Source: an uncultured Bacteroidales bacterium (GTDB lineage Bacteria > Bacteroidota > Bacteroidia > Bacteroidales > Muribaculaceae). Taken from it: 15,266 nt of DNA. Positions 1-7,165 of the stretch are shown here, in pieces; the stretch's first letter is position 1, and each line of letters begins with the position of its first letter. Location: assembly GCA_900552315.1 (NCBI GenBank), contig URZM01000036.1, positions 1 to 15,266 of the forward strand, in the 5' to 3' direction. Position numbers and translations under genes: made by a program. The notes beneath the pieces are model-generated. The model saw only the letters and a program-made list of their open reading frames with translations, ran no database searches and was not told the DNA's origin.

Positions 1-1611
1 TCCCTGCGATGCGAAATAGTACAGGCCGTCCATGCCCCAGCGGTTCCTCACCTCCTGGGATTCAGGTCCATTGTACTGATATGTGAGCAACGGGTATTTC
101 TTGGAAGGGTCGAAATCCGCAGGCTTTATGATGTATGCGTCCATCATCTCGCCGGCACCGTTGGGCACGCTCATGAACTCCTTCTTGGGAGCCGAGGCAT
201 AACGCGCCGCATACGTGGTGTTCATCTCCAGGTCAGCGATCTTGCCCTTGAGACTATGGAGCGTGTACTGGTTCGGGGTCACGGCGTTGCTGTAAGTACG
301 CACATAATACTGACAGTTCTTGCTGAAAGCCGCGCTTTCCCAGCCTTTGCCGGGATTGAGCATCTTGACGCCCTGGGCCGTGGCCTTGGCTACATTACGC
401 TGCGTGGGACCCTCCTGGGTGGTCTGGAAATAATACTCCTTAGTGGCCGGATTGTATCCGTAATAGGCCGTGACATAGTAGTCGCCGGAGGTGAGCTGGC
501 GCATCTGCTTGCCGGTATAGTCATAGAGGTAAAGATGACGGTAACCTGACCTGTCCGAGCCAATCACGAAACGGTCAGCCATATAGTCCACCATCTGATA
601 GGCGGACGGGCTGAGCCACGCACGCGACGTCTCGTGCAGAATCATCTTGGCCACGGTGCTGCCGGGATTCACAGAGTAGAGTTTCAGGTCATTCTGGTCT
701 CTGTTCAGAACCATCACCATAAGTCGGTCCGGAGACCCGCCATACTCCATCGAAGGAATGTAATCAGTCTCTGCCAGCGGGAGATCCATCACTTTGGTGA
801 TGCGAGAGTCCATATTGTATGTACTCACCTTCACCACGGAATTGTTATCTCCAGCCAACGGGTATTTGTAGGTGTACTCACCGGGATATTTGGCATATTC
901 CTCTACCGGGTCGCAGTAGCCCGAATAGATGTCGAAATGATATACGGGAACCTGGGATTCATTGAAGGTCACATAGGAGAGCGACGAATCATCCGGCGCC
1001 CACCGCATGGTGTTCTGTATTCCGAACTCCTCCTCATAGCCCCAGTCTGGTGTTCCGTTAATTATCTTTCCCTCGGCACCGTCCTTTGTTATCTGCAATT
1101 CGGTGCCGTAATCAAGGTTGGAGATAAAGATATTGTTGTCGCGCATGAAAGCGACCATGGTTCCGTCATGGCTTATCGTGGCCCCGCGCTGCTTGCCGCC
1201 GTCCGACACCCGCTTCATGGTGCCGCGTCCTATGTCGTAGACGAAATGCTGCGCCCTGAACGAGTAGCGGTATATGCCCTCGCTGTCGTTCCACAGGAGC
1301 AGGGCCTTGCCGTTGTCGGAAATCTCGTAGCCGTCGAACTCGCTTATTTTGACATCACCCTTTACGGCATTTACATCAAACAGCGTCTCGACCTTCTTGC
1401 CGGTGCGGTAGCTGTATTTATCGATACTCTTGCCATCGGCGGATACACATAGATAACTCTCCCCGTCCGGCATAGGCTTCATCTCCTTGATGGAAGAGGG
1501 GGCGTTCTGCTTTATGTCACAATAATCCTCTACTGTGAGTGTCTGAGCCATGACGGGTGCCGCGAAGGCACAGGCGAAAGCCAGCATAGCGGAGTATCTT
1601 TTCATCTTCAT
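1..1611 (-). CDS. Dipeptidyl peptidase IV family serine peptidase (S9B), partial: N-terminal 537 residues
   Basis: Exported prolyl dipeptidyl peptidase that would remove X-Pro dipeptides from peptide N-termini, in the periplasm or at the envelope. Translation from the ATG at 1611 starts MKMKRYSAMLAFACAFAAP and gives a signal peptide cut after VMA (residue 22). Residues about 25-475 fit the DPP IV beta-propeller. The family's substrate-anchoring motif is visible as DWGYEEEFG, with the Glu cluster at 193-195; Gly replaces the usual Val/Leu after Trp. From about residue 480 the alpha/beta-hydrolase domain begins (YPLLTYQYNGPESQEV). The catalytic Ser, Asp and His lie beyond the left edge and cannot be checked. 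A second ATG at 1605 would shorten the protein by two residues. No Bacteroidetes promoter is visible in the 83 bp after proS, so read-through from proS past a hairpin is plausible. Family call is firm; substrate preference is inferred. Confidence 0.9.
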   Translation of the reverse strand, partial: MKMKRYSAMLAFACAFAAPVMAQTLTVEDYCDIKQNAPSSIKEMKPMPDGESYLCVSADGKSIDKYSYRTGKKVETLFDVNAVKGDVKISEFDGYEISDNGKALLLWNDSEGIYRYSFRAQHFVYDIGRGTMKRVSDGGKQRGATISHDGTMVAFMRDNNIFISNLDYGTELQITKDGAEGKIINGTPDWGYEEEFGIQNTMRWAPDDSSLSYVTFNESQVPVYHFDIYSGYCDPVEEYAKYPGEYTYKYPLAGDNNSVVKVSTYNMDSRITKVMDLPLAETDYIPSMEYGGSPDRLMVMVLNRDQNDLKLYSVNPGSTVAKMILHETSRAWLSPSAYQMVDYMADRFVIGSDRSGYRHLYLYDYTGKQMRQLTSGDYYVTAYYGYNPATKEYYFQTTQEGPTQRNVAKATAQGVKMLNPGKGWESAAFSKNCQYYVRTYSNAVTPNQYTLHSLKGKIADLEMNTTYAARYASAPKKEFMSVPNGAGEMMDAYIIKPADFDPSKKYPLLTYQYNGPESQEVRNRWGMDGLYYFASQG

Positions 1612-1652
1612 AATTCTATTGTGGTTGTGGGTATCAGATTCTTATATATGTC

Positions 1653-1686
1653 CGGCACCTGCCCGGAAGATGCCGGACAGGTGCCG
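1653..1686 (-). terminator. 14-bp hairpin between proS and the peptidase gene (terminator or attenuator-like)
   Basis: Arms CGGCACCTGCCCGG (1653-1666) and CCGGACAGGTGCCG (1673-1686) flank a 6-nt loop. On the minus-strand transcript all 14 positions can pair, with one G-U wobble; on the plus-strand transcript the same position is a C-A mismatch. The structure therefore looks maintained for the proS/peptidase transcript. It begins 8 nt after the proS stop and ends about 41 nt before the peptidase ATG. No U-tract follows, so it is not a classical intrinsic terminator. It could be an intercistronic stabiliser or partial terminator. Confidence 0.5.
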
Positions 1687-1694
1687 TGTAATAA

Positions 1695-3176
1695 TCAATA
1701 TGCTCGAGCGAATATCACCCTGCGCTTCGAGGGCTTGCCGGTAACCATGCAGACTCCCTCTTCCTCCTCGGCGTCCAAGGGAATACAGCGTATGGTGGCT
1801 TTTGTTTCATTCTTGATTCGCTCCTCGGTCTCGGGAGTGCCGTCCCAATGGCAGAGCAGGAATCCGCCTTCCTCTATCTTTTGCTTGAACTCCTCGTACG
1901 AGTCGACCTTGATTGTCTTAGCCTCACGATAAGCAAGCGCCTTCTTATAGATATTCTCCTGAATATCCTCAAGCAACCCTTCGATATGAGCCTCAATGCC
2001 CTCGAGGGGCAGAGTCTCCTTCTCCAGGGTGTCACGGCGCATGAGCTCCACGGTGCCGTTTTCCAGGTCACGTGCTCCGAGCGCAAGGCGTACAGGCACT
2101 CCCTTCAGCTCGTAGTCCGCGAACTTGAAGCCCGGGCGACGGTTGTCTGCGTCGTCATACTTGACGCTTATGCCGGCCTTCTGCAGGTTCTCGACTATAG
2201 TCTTTACGCGGACGGAGATGGCGTCGCGCTGCTCGTCGTTCTTGTATATCGGGACAATAACCACCTGGATGGGGGCCAGATGAGGAGGCAGCACGAGGCC
2301 GTTGTCGTCGGAATGTGTCATAATCAAGGCTCCCATGAGACGGGTGGAGACACCCCAAGAGGTGGCCCACACATATTCGGGCTGGTTGTCCTTGTTCATG
2401 AAGGTGACATCAAAAGCCTTGGCGAAATTCTGGCCCAGGAAATGCGAGGTGCCGCTCTGGAGCGCCTTGCCGTCCTGCATCATCGCCTCGATAGTGTATG
2501 TGTCCAATGCGCCGGCGAACCTCTCGTTGGGGCTTTTTACGCCCACCACCACCGGGACGGCCATGAAATTGCGTGCGAAATCAGCATACACATTTATCAT
2601 CTGTATGGTACGCTGACGCGCCTCCTCAGATGTGGCATGTGCCGTATGGCCTTCCTGCCAAAGGAACTCGCTGGTACGCAGGAACATGCGTGTACGCATC
2701 TCCCAGCGCATCACATTTGCCCACTGGTTGCATACTATAGGCAGGTCGCGATATGAATGAATCCAATTCTTGTAAGTGCCCCATATAATGGTCTCCGAGG
2801 TTGGACGCACGATAAGCTCCTCCTCAAGACGCGCTTCGGGATCGACTATCACACCATTCCCCTCGGGGTCGTTCTTCAGACGATAGTGGGTCACCACGGC
2901 ACATTCCTTCGCAAACCCCTCCACATGCTCGGCCTCGCGGCACAGGAATGACTTAGGAATCAGCAACGGGAAATAAGCGTTCTGCACGCCGGTCTGCTTG
3001 AACATTTTATCGAGTGTCTGCTGCATTTTCTCCCAGATGGCATATCCGTAAGGTTTGATCACCATGCATCCGCGCACGGCGCTCTGCTCAGCCAAATCGG
3101 CCTTGACCACCAGCTCGTTATACCATTGAGAGTAATTCTCAGATCTTTTCGTCAGATTCTTCAGTTCTTTAGCCAT
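1695..3176 (-). CDS. proS: Prolyl-tRNA synthetase, archaeal/eukaryotic-like type
   Basis: Cytoplasmic class II aminoacyl-tRNA synthetase that activates proline with ATP and charges tRNA-Pro. At 493 residues it has the length of the short archaeal/eukaryotic-like type and lacks the editing insertion of E. coli-type ProRS. Motif 1 lies about 50-75; RPTSETIIW at 124-132 and RTSEFLWQEGHTAHA around 167-181 carry motif 2; motif 3 is in the segment TRLMGALIMTHSDDNG. The anticodon-binding domain follows, then a C-terminal domain ending in Tyr (FARAY), the conserved terminal residue of this type. Cysteines of the usual C-terminal zinc site are only partly present (CHWDG, IRC, GVC). It has its own promoter inside the terminator of the upstream purF-like gene. 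The first ATG fits that promoter with a leader of about 30 nt. Confidence 0.97.
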   Translation of the reverse strand: MAKELKNLTKRSENYSQWYNELVVKADLAEQSAVRGCMVIKPYGYAIWEKMQQTLDKMFKQTGVQNAYFPLLIPKSFLCREAEHVEGFAKECAVVTHYRLKNDPEGNGVIVDPEARLEEELIVRPTSETIIWGTYKNWIHSYRDLPIVCNQWANVMRWEMRTRMFLRTSEFLWQEGHTAHATSEEARQRTIQMINVYADFARNFMAVPVVVGVKSPNERFAGALDTYTIEAMMQDGKALQSGTSHFLGQNFAKAFDVTFMNKDNQPEYVWATSWGVSTRLMGALIMTHSDDNGLVLPPHLAPIQVVIVPIYKNDEQRDAISVRVKTIVENLQKAGISVKYDDADNRRPGFKFADYELKGVPVRLALGARDLENGTVELMRRDTLEKETLPLEGIEAHIEGLLEDIQENIYKKALAYREAKTIKVDSYEEFKQKIEEGGFLLCHWDGTPETEERIKNETKATIRCIPLDAEEEEGVCMVTGKPSKRRVIFARAY

Positions 3177-3185
3177 CGTTTCAGT

Positions 3186-3199
3186 CTAATTTTCATTAG
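3186..3199 (-). other. Small leader hairpin with GAAA tetraloop before proS
   Basis: CTAAT, TTTC, ATTAG on the plus strand becomes a 5-bp stem closed by a GAAA (GNRA) tetraloop in the proS mRNA, near its predicted 5' end and ending 10 nt before the ATG. The AU-rich stem is weak, and it may be chance. Confidence 0.25.
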
Positions 3200-3211
3200 C
3201 TATATACATCG

Positions 3212-3242
3212 CGAAGTTACAAAAAAAACGCGACCTGACAAA
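3212..3242 (-). promoter_or_regulatory. Bacteroidetes-type promoter of proS
   Basis: On the minus strand, TTTG (3239-3242) is followed after exactly 19 bp by TAACTTCG (3212-3219), which matches the TAnnTTTG -7 element at all but one position. Transcription would start near 3205-3207, giving a leader of about 30 nt. The -33 element lies in the terminator stem of the upstream gene, and the spacer contains that terminator's T-tract. Confidence 0.6.
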
Positions 3243-3261
3243 ACCGTTATGCCAGGCCGCG
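3221..3261 (-). terminator. Intrinsic terminator of the purF-like gene
   Basis: In the minus-strand transcript, CGCGGCCTGGCA (3250-3261) pairs with TGTCAGGTCGCG (3229-3240) in a 12-bp stem with two G-U wobbles and a 9-nt loop. Eight U residues (3221-3228) follow directly. It begins 23 nt after the purF-like stop codon and is a textbook rho-independent terminator. Confidence 0.9.
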
Positions 3262-3284
3262 CCATAAATGCCTTATGTGGGTGT

Positions 3285-4694
3285 TCAGTTGTAGGAGGAG
3301 CCGTCGAAGCAGTGTGTGCAAATCTTGCACTTGGGAAGACCGATAGCCTCCACCAAATCCTCTATGGTGCTGAATTTAAGGGAATCAAGTCCGAATTTTT
3401 CGGCAATCTTAGCGACCATGGCCTCGTACTGCGGAGTTCCTGTGGTGGCGTACTTGTCCAGGTCTTTGTCGGGAGAGCCTTCCAACTCTCCGATGACGCG
3501 CCGGGTAATAAGCTCCATGTCCGACTTGGAGGATGTGAAGCCTATGAAGGGGCAGCCGTAAATGAGGGGAGGACACGCAATACGGATATGCACCTCCTTG
3601 GCGCCGTACTCATACAGCATCTTCACGTTGTCATGGAGCTGTGTGCCACGCACTATGGAGTCATCGCAGAAGGCGACCTTGCGTCCCTCGAGCATGCTGC
3701 GGTTGGGTATGAGCTTCATCTTGGCCACCAGGTCGCGCAGCTCCTGGCGCCCGGGGGTAAACGAGCGTGGCCATGTGGGAGTATATTTGGCTACGGCACG
3801 GTGATAGGGCACGCCTTTACCCTCAGCATAACCGAGCGCCATACCCACGCCGGAATCAGGAATGCCGCACACACAGTCCACCTCGGTGGCATCCTTGTGC
3901 CCCATAAGCATGCCGGAAGCGAAACGCACCGACTCTACGTTTATGCCCTCGTAAGTGGAGACGGGGAAGCCATAATACACCCACAGGAAGGAGCATATCT
4001 GCATCTTGTCCGGATTGCCGGGATGCAATGTGCGAACCTCTTCGGGTGTAACCAAGGCTATCTCGCCGGGACGGATGTCACGTACCACATCGTACCCCAG
4101 GTTGGGTAGCGCGCAGGTCTCGCTCGTGAGCGCATATCCCTCCTCATTGCGGCCCACCACAATGGGGGTGCGTCCGAGCCTGTCGCGCGCGGCGATCACG
4201 CCCTGTGGAGTGAGCAGCAGCATGGAGCAGGAGCCTTTCAGCTTTTCCTGCACACGCAGTATGCCATCAGTGATATCCTTGCCGCCCGCTATTATGGTGG
4301 CTATAAGCTCCGTGGGGTTGGTCTTGCCTGAGCTCAGCTCGGCGAAATGCACCCCGTTTTCCAGCAGCTCGGCTTCCAGCTCATCCATATTGGCTATCTT
4401 CGCGACGGTGACAATGGCGAATTTCCCGACTTTGGAGTTCACCACGATGGGCTGGGAATCATTGTCTGAAATCACTCCCACGCCCATATTGCCCTTAAAA
4501 CGCGGAAGGACGCTCTCAAACTTAGTGCGGAAATACGAGTTCTCAAGTGAATGTATACTCCTGTTGAACCCGGCTTGCGGATCGTATGTGGCCATGCCAC
4601 CTCGTTTGGTCCCTAAATGAGAATTATAGTCTGTGCCGTAGAAGAGGTCTGTCACGCAGTCCTTTTTGAGCACAGTTCCGAAAAAACCACCCAT
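3285..4694 (-). CDS. PurF-like amidophosphoribosyltransferase paralogue lacking the catalytic Cys
   Basis: A 469-residue protein with the two-domain layout of PurF, which makes phosphoribosylamine from PRPP and glutamine. The C-terminal phosphoribosyltransferase half is intact, with GIPDSG at 277-282 and the PRPP loop CDDSIVRGT at 343-351. Four cysteines sit where B. subtilis PurF binds its 4Fe-4S cluster: C234, C381, and the CKICTHC group at 456-462. The N-terminal glutaminase half is degenerate. The protein begins MGGFFG instead of MCGIVG-like, so the Ntn nucleophile is Gly. The HRGQ(D/E), H-x-RY-(S/T)T and oxyanion N-G motifs are not recognisable. Either it uses free ammonia, borrows ammonia from a partner, or has another role; no gene symbol is given for that reason. 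I start it at 4694, because an upstream in-frame ATG (4739) lies across a perfect -7 promoter element. Confidence 0.85.
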   Translation of the reverse strand: MGGFFGTVLKKDCVTDLFYGTDYNSHLGTKRGGMATYDPQAGFNRSIHSLENSYFRTKFESVLPRFKGNMGVGVISDNDSQPIVVNSKVGKFAIVTVAKIANMDELEAELLENGVHFAELSSGKTNPTELIATIIAGGKDITDGILRVQEKLKGSCSMLLLTPQGVIAARDRLGRTPIVVGRNEEGYALTSETCALPNLGYDVVRDIRPGEIALVTPEEVRTLHPGNPDKMQICSFLWVYYGFPVSTYEGINVESVRFASGMLMGHKDATEVDCVCGIPDSGVGMALGYAEGKGVPYHRAVAKYTPTWPRSFTPGRQELRDLVAKMKLIPNRSMLEGRKVAFCDDSIVRGTQLHDNVKMLYEYGAKEVHIRIACPPLIYGCPFIGFTSSKSDMELITRRVIGELEGSPDKDLDKYATTGTPQYEAMVAKIAEKFGLDSLKFSTIEDLVEAIGLPKCKICTHCFDGSSYN

Positions 4695-4717
4695 AAAATT
4701 TGTATGTTTTGAGAGTG

Positions 4718-4725
4718 CAAAGTTA
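4718..4725 (-). promoter_or_regulatory. -7 element (TAnnTTTG) of the purF-like gene
   Basis: TAACTTTG on the minus strand is a perfect Bacteroidetes -7 box, placing the transcript start near 4712 and leaving about an 18-nt leader before the ATG at 4694. No TTTG or TTG is seen at the expected -33 position (about 4745-4750), so the promoter may be weak or activator-dependent. Confidence 0.55.
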
Positions 4726-4768
4726 GCTAAAAGTTTCAAGCGAGTGAGCGCATCTGAAAAAATTTTCC

Positions 4769-4776
4769 TAATTTTG
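4769..4776 (+). promoter_or_regulatory. -7 element (TAnnTTTG) of the mlaF-like gene
   Basis: TAATTTTG matches the Bacteroidetes -7 consensus in the 166-bp divergent region, predicting a start near 4781 and an 80-nt leader to the ATG at 4861. No -33 TTTG is visible at the right spacing. The leader contains a short inverted repeat, TGACA-CAT-TGTCA (4806-4818), and a direct repeat of GGTTCAC, either of which could be an operator. Confidence 0.45.
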
Positions 4777-4860
4777 CAATGCAGGAGTTGGGTTCACCGG
4801 TTCACTGACACATTGTCACACCGCTGATACCCACCGACTTATACGACACACCGCACAGCT

Positions 4861-5631
4861 ATGATTGAAGCTCAAAATATATCCAAGTGGTTTGACGGCG
4901 TGCAGATACTGCACGACATCACAGCCACCTTCCAGACCGGGAAAACGAATCTCATCATCGGACAGAGCGGCTCCGGCAAGACGGTCTTCATGAAATGCCT
5001 CATCGGTCTCGTGGTGCCTGAGCAGGGCGACATCCTTTATGATGGCCGCTCCCTCATGACCATGAACAACGAGCAGAAGAAACAACTGCGCTCCGAAATA
5101 GGGATGTTGTTCCAAGGGTCGGCCCTGTTCGACAACCGCACGGTGCTCGGCAACGTGATGTTTCCTCTGACCATGTTCAGCCCACTGAGCAAGGAGGATC
5201 AGCTGGAGAGAGCGCATTTCTGCATAAAGCGTGTGGGGCTGGAGAATGCGGACGACAAATATCCGTCAGAGATTTCCGGGGGCATGCAGAAGCGTGTGGC
5301 CATAGCCCGCGCCATAGCGCTAAACCCTCGCTACCTGTTCTGCGACGAGCCAAATTCGGGCCTCGACCCCAAGACCTCCATACTCATCGATGAGCTTCTC
5401 TCAGACATCACCCACGAGTATGGAATCACCACCGTGATCAACACCCACGACATGAACTCCGTGCTGGGCATAGGCGAGAACATCGTCTTCATAAACAAAG
5501 GTCACTGCGACTGGATAGGTGACGACCGAACCATCTTCAAGTCCAAGTCGCAGAGTCTCAATGATTTCGTATTTGCCTCCAAACTGTTTCAGGAAGTCAA
5601 GCTCTACCTGGAACGCAGCGCGGGACAATAG
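4861..5631 (+). CDS. ABC transporter ATP-binding protein, MlaF/YrbF-like
   Basis: Cytoplasmic ATPase of the family that powers MCE/Mla-type phospholipid transport between the envelope membranes. All ABC motifs are present in 256 residues: Walker A GQSGSGKT (34-41), Q-loop Q85, signature SGGMQ (139-143), Walker B YLFCDEP with catalytic E163, and H-loop H196. The segment GVQILHDITATFQTGKTNLIIG and the overall length fit the MlaF group rather than LolD or metal importers. The usual neighbours, an MlaE permease and an MlaD/MCE protein, are absent: upstream is the divergent purF-like gene and downstream the convergent lipB, 8 bp away. Its partners must be encoded elsewhere. No terminator was seen at the convergent junction. 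Family is confident; the transported substrate is inferred from relatives. Confidence 0.85.
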   Translation: MIEAQNISKWFDGVQILHDITATFQTGKTNLIIGQSGSGKTVFMKCLIGLVVPEQGDILYDGRSLMTMNNEQKKQLRSEIGMLFQGSALFDNRTVLGNVMFPLTMFSPLSKEDQLERAHFCIKRVGLENADDKYPSEISGGMQKRVAIARAIALNPRYLFCDEPNSGLDPKTSILIDELLSDITHEYGITTVINTHDMNSVLGIGENIVFINKGHCDWIGDDRTIFKSKSQSLNDFVFASKLFQEVKLYLERSAGQ

Positions 5632-5639
5632 TTCCCCCT

Positions 5640-6284
5640 TCAGCAACCGTTTTTCGCGATCAATGAGGCCAGACAGCTCGAGAGCCGCGCCTTCACATCA
5701 GACATATCCACCTCACGGCCCAGCTCGGCCTGAAGCGACGTTACGCCTTTGTCCACAAAACCACAGGGATTGATAGAGGCGAAGCCTGACAAACGGGTGT
5801 TCACGTTCAGCGCAAGGCCGTGCATGGTCACGCCACGGCTTATCTTCACGCCTATTGCACAAATCTTACGCTCCTGTGGAGAGCCTGCTCCCATCCATAC
5901 ACCGGTAGCTCCCGGCACTCTCACCCCCTCAAGGCCGTAATAGGCCATGAGGCGTATCACCGCCTCTTCCAGGATGTTGATGTAAGCCTTGACCCCAAGG
6001 CGGTGCGAGATAAGATTCACGACAGGATACACCACGAGCTGTCCGGGACCATGGTATGTGATGTCGCCACCCCTCTCTATGCGTATGCACTCCACATCCT
6101 TGGGTAGCGCGAGCAGGTTCTCGGCGTGGCCATGCTTGCCCAAGGTGTAGACATCGTGATGTTCTGTGAGATAGATGCGCTCGGGCGCGCCCGCCATAAC
6201 GTCTGCCTGGGCCTGCCGCTGCAGGTCCCAGACATCGCGATAGCAGGTCAGTCCCAGGTCAATAATCTGTATATTCGCGCTCAT
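5640..6284 (-). CDS. lipB: Octanoyltransferase LipB
   Basis: Transfers the octanoyl group from octanoyl-ACP to lipoyl domains of 2-oxoacid dehydrogenases and GcvH, the first step of lipoate synthesis, in the cytoplasm. In 214 residues it shows the substrate loop RGGDITYHGPGQ (71-82), the catalytic Lys K140 in RKICAIGVK, the TMHGLALNVN stretch (153-162), and the catalytic Cys C174 in INPCGF. The start overlaps the lipA stop in an ATGA, implying translational coupling, and LipA carries out the next step. It is the last gene of the long minus-strand run and converges on the mlaF-like gene. Confidence 0.96.
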   Translation of the reverse strand: MSANIQIIDLGLTCYRDVWDLQRQAQADVMAGAPERIYLTEHHDVYTLGKHGHAENLLALPKDVECIRIERGGDITYHGPGQLVVYPVVNLISHRLGVKAYINILEEAVIRLMAYYGLEGVRVPGATGVWMGAGSPQERKICAIGVKISRGVTMHGLALNVNTRLSGFASINPCGFVDKGVTSLQAELGREVDMSDVKARLSSCLASLIAKNGC

Positions 6285-7132
6285 TCCACATGTTTTTCTG
6301 CGTGATAGCTGCTGCGCACCATCGGGGCGCTCTCCACATGGCGGAAGCCCTTGGAGCGAGCCACGCGCCCGTATTCCTCGAATTTCTCCGGCTCCACATA
6401 TTCCTGCACCGGGAAATTATGCCTTGTGGGCTGCAGGTACTGGCCTATGGTCATCACCTCAACACCTGCGGCGAGAAGGTCGTCCATCACCTCGTATATT
6501 TCCTGCTCGGTCTCGCCAAGGCCGAGCATTATGCCGCTCTTTGCCCTGACGCCGCGAGAGGCCACATATCGGAGCACTCCCAGCGAGCGGTCATACGTGG
6601 CGCCGCTGCGTATGTCCGGGGTGAGGCGGCGCGTGGTCTCCATGTTATGGCTTATGATATCCGGGCCAGCGTCTATTATCATGTCGAGAAGCTCCGTGCG
6701 ACCTTGCATGTCAGGAATAAGGACCTCCATGGTGGTGTGCGGGCACTCCTCCTTGATGCGGCGTATGAGAGTGGCCCAGTGCGCGGCTCCGAGGTCAGGC
6801 AGGTCATCGCGGTCCACCGAGGTAATCACCACATGCTTCAATTTCAGGTCTTTTACAGAATTGACGATATGGTCTATCTCCTCCGGGTCAAGCGGCAGAG
6901 GCTTGCCGGTGGTGACGTTGCAGAACTTGCAGTTGCGGGTGCAAATCGCTCCGCCGATCATGAATGTGGCGGTGCCACGGCTCCAGCACTCGCCCCTGTT
7001 GGGGCACATGCCTGAGGAGCAGATGGTATGTATATGTTTCTCATTAAGCAGCCCAACAACCTGCTCGGCCTTGAAGCCCTTGGGCAAGTGTATCTTGAGC
7101 CACTCGGGCTTGTGTCTGAAATCAGCTTTCAT
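6281..7132 (-). CDS. lipA: Lipoyl synthase LipA (radical SAM)
   Basis: Inserts two sulfurs into protein-bound octanoyl groups to form lipoyl cofactor. The 283-residue protein has both iron-sulfur sites. The auxiliary, sulfur-donating cluster is CSSGMCPNRGEC (C38, C43, C49), and the radical SAM motif is CTRNCKFC (C64, C68, C71). The C-terminal RSSY (273-276), whose Ser ligates the auxiliary cluster in known LipA, is present. The gene precedes lipB with a 4-nt ATGA overlap and follows nspC after 33 bp in which I see no convincing promoter, so it is probably cotranscribed from upstream. Confidence 0.97.
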   Translation of the reverse strand: MKADFRHKPEWLKIHLPKGFKAEQVVGLLNEKHIHTICSSGMCPNRGECWSRGTATFMIGGAICTRNCKFCNVTTGKPLPLDPEEIDHIVNSVKDLKLKHVVITSVDRDDLPDLGAAHWATLIRRIKEECPHTTMEVLIPDMQGRTELLDMIIDAGPDIISHNMETTRRLTPDIRSGATYDRSLGVLRYVASRGVRAKSGIMLGLGETEQEIYEVMDDLLAAGVEVMTIGQYLQPTRHNFPVQEYVEPEKFEEYGRVARSKGFRHVESAPMVRSSYHAEKHVE

Positions 7133-7165
7133 ATCAATATTTCGGTATTTTCAAGGTATTGTATC

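Noticed and set aside
634..1452. Open frame of 272 codons on the plus strand
   Set aside because: Antisense to the DPP IV gene, whose propeller and Glu-cluster motifs are clear. The plus-strand translation resembles no protein family.
1848..2756. Open frame of 302 codons on the plus strand
   Set aside because: Antisense shadow of proS, whose motifs 2 and 3 lie on the minus strand.
3126..4109. Open frame of 327 codons on the plus strand
   Set aside because: Overlaps proS, the terminator and the purF-like gene in antisense, with no recognisable protein features.
5621..5640. Bidirectional terminator between the mlaF-like gene and lipB
   Set aside because: Only a 4-bp GGGA/TCCC stem spans the two stop codons and no T-tract fits. 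It is too weak to call.
7133..7165. Separate promoter for lipA
   Set aside because: TACCTTGA is the nearest match to the -7 box, but it is imperfect, and no TTTG lies at the right distance.
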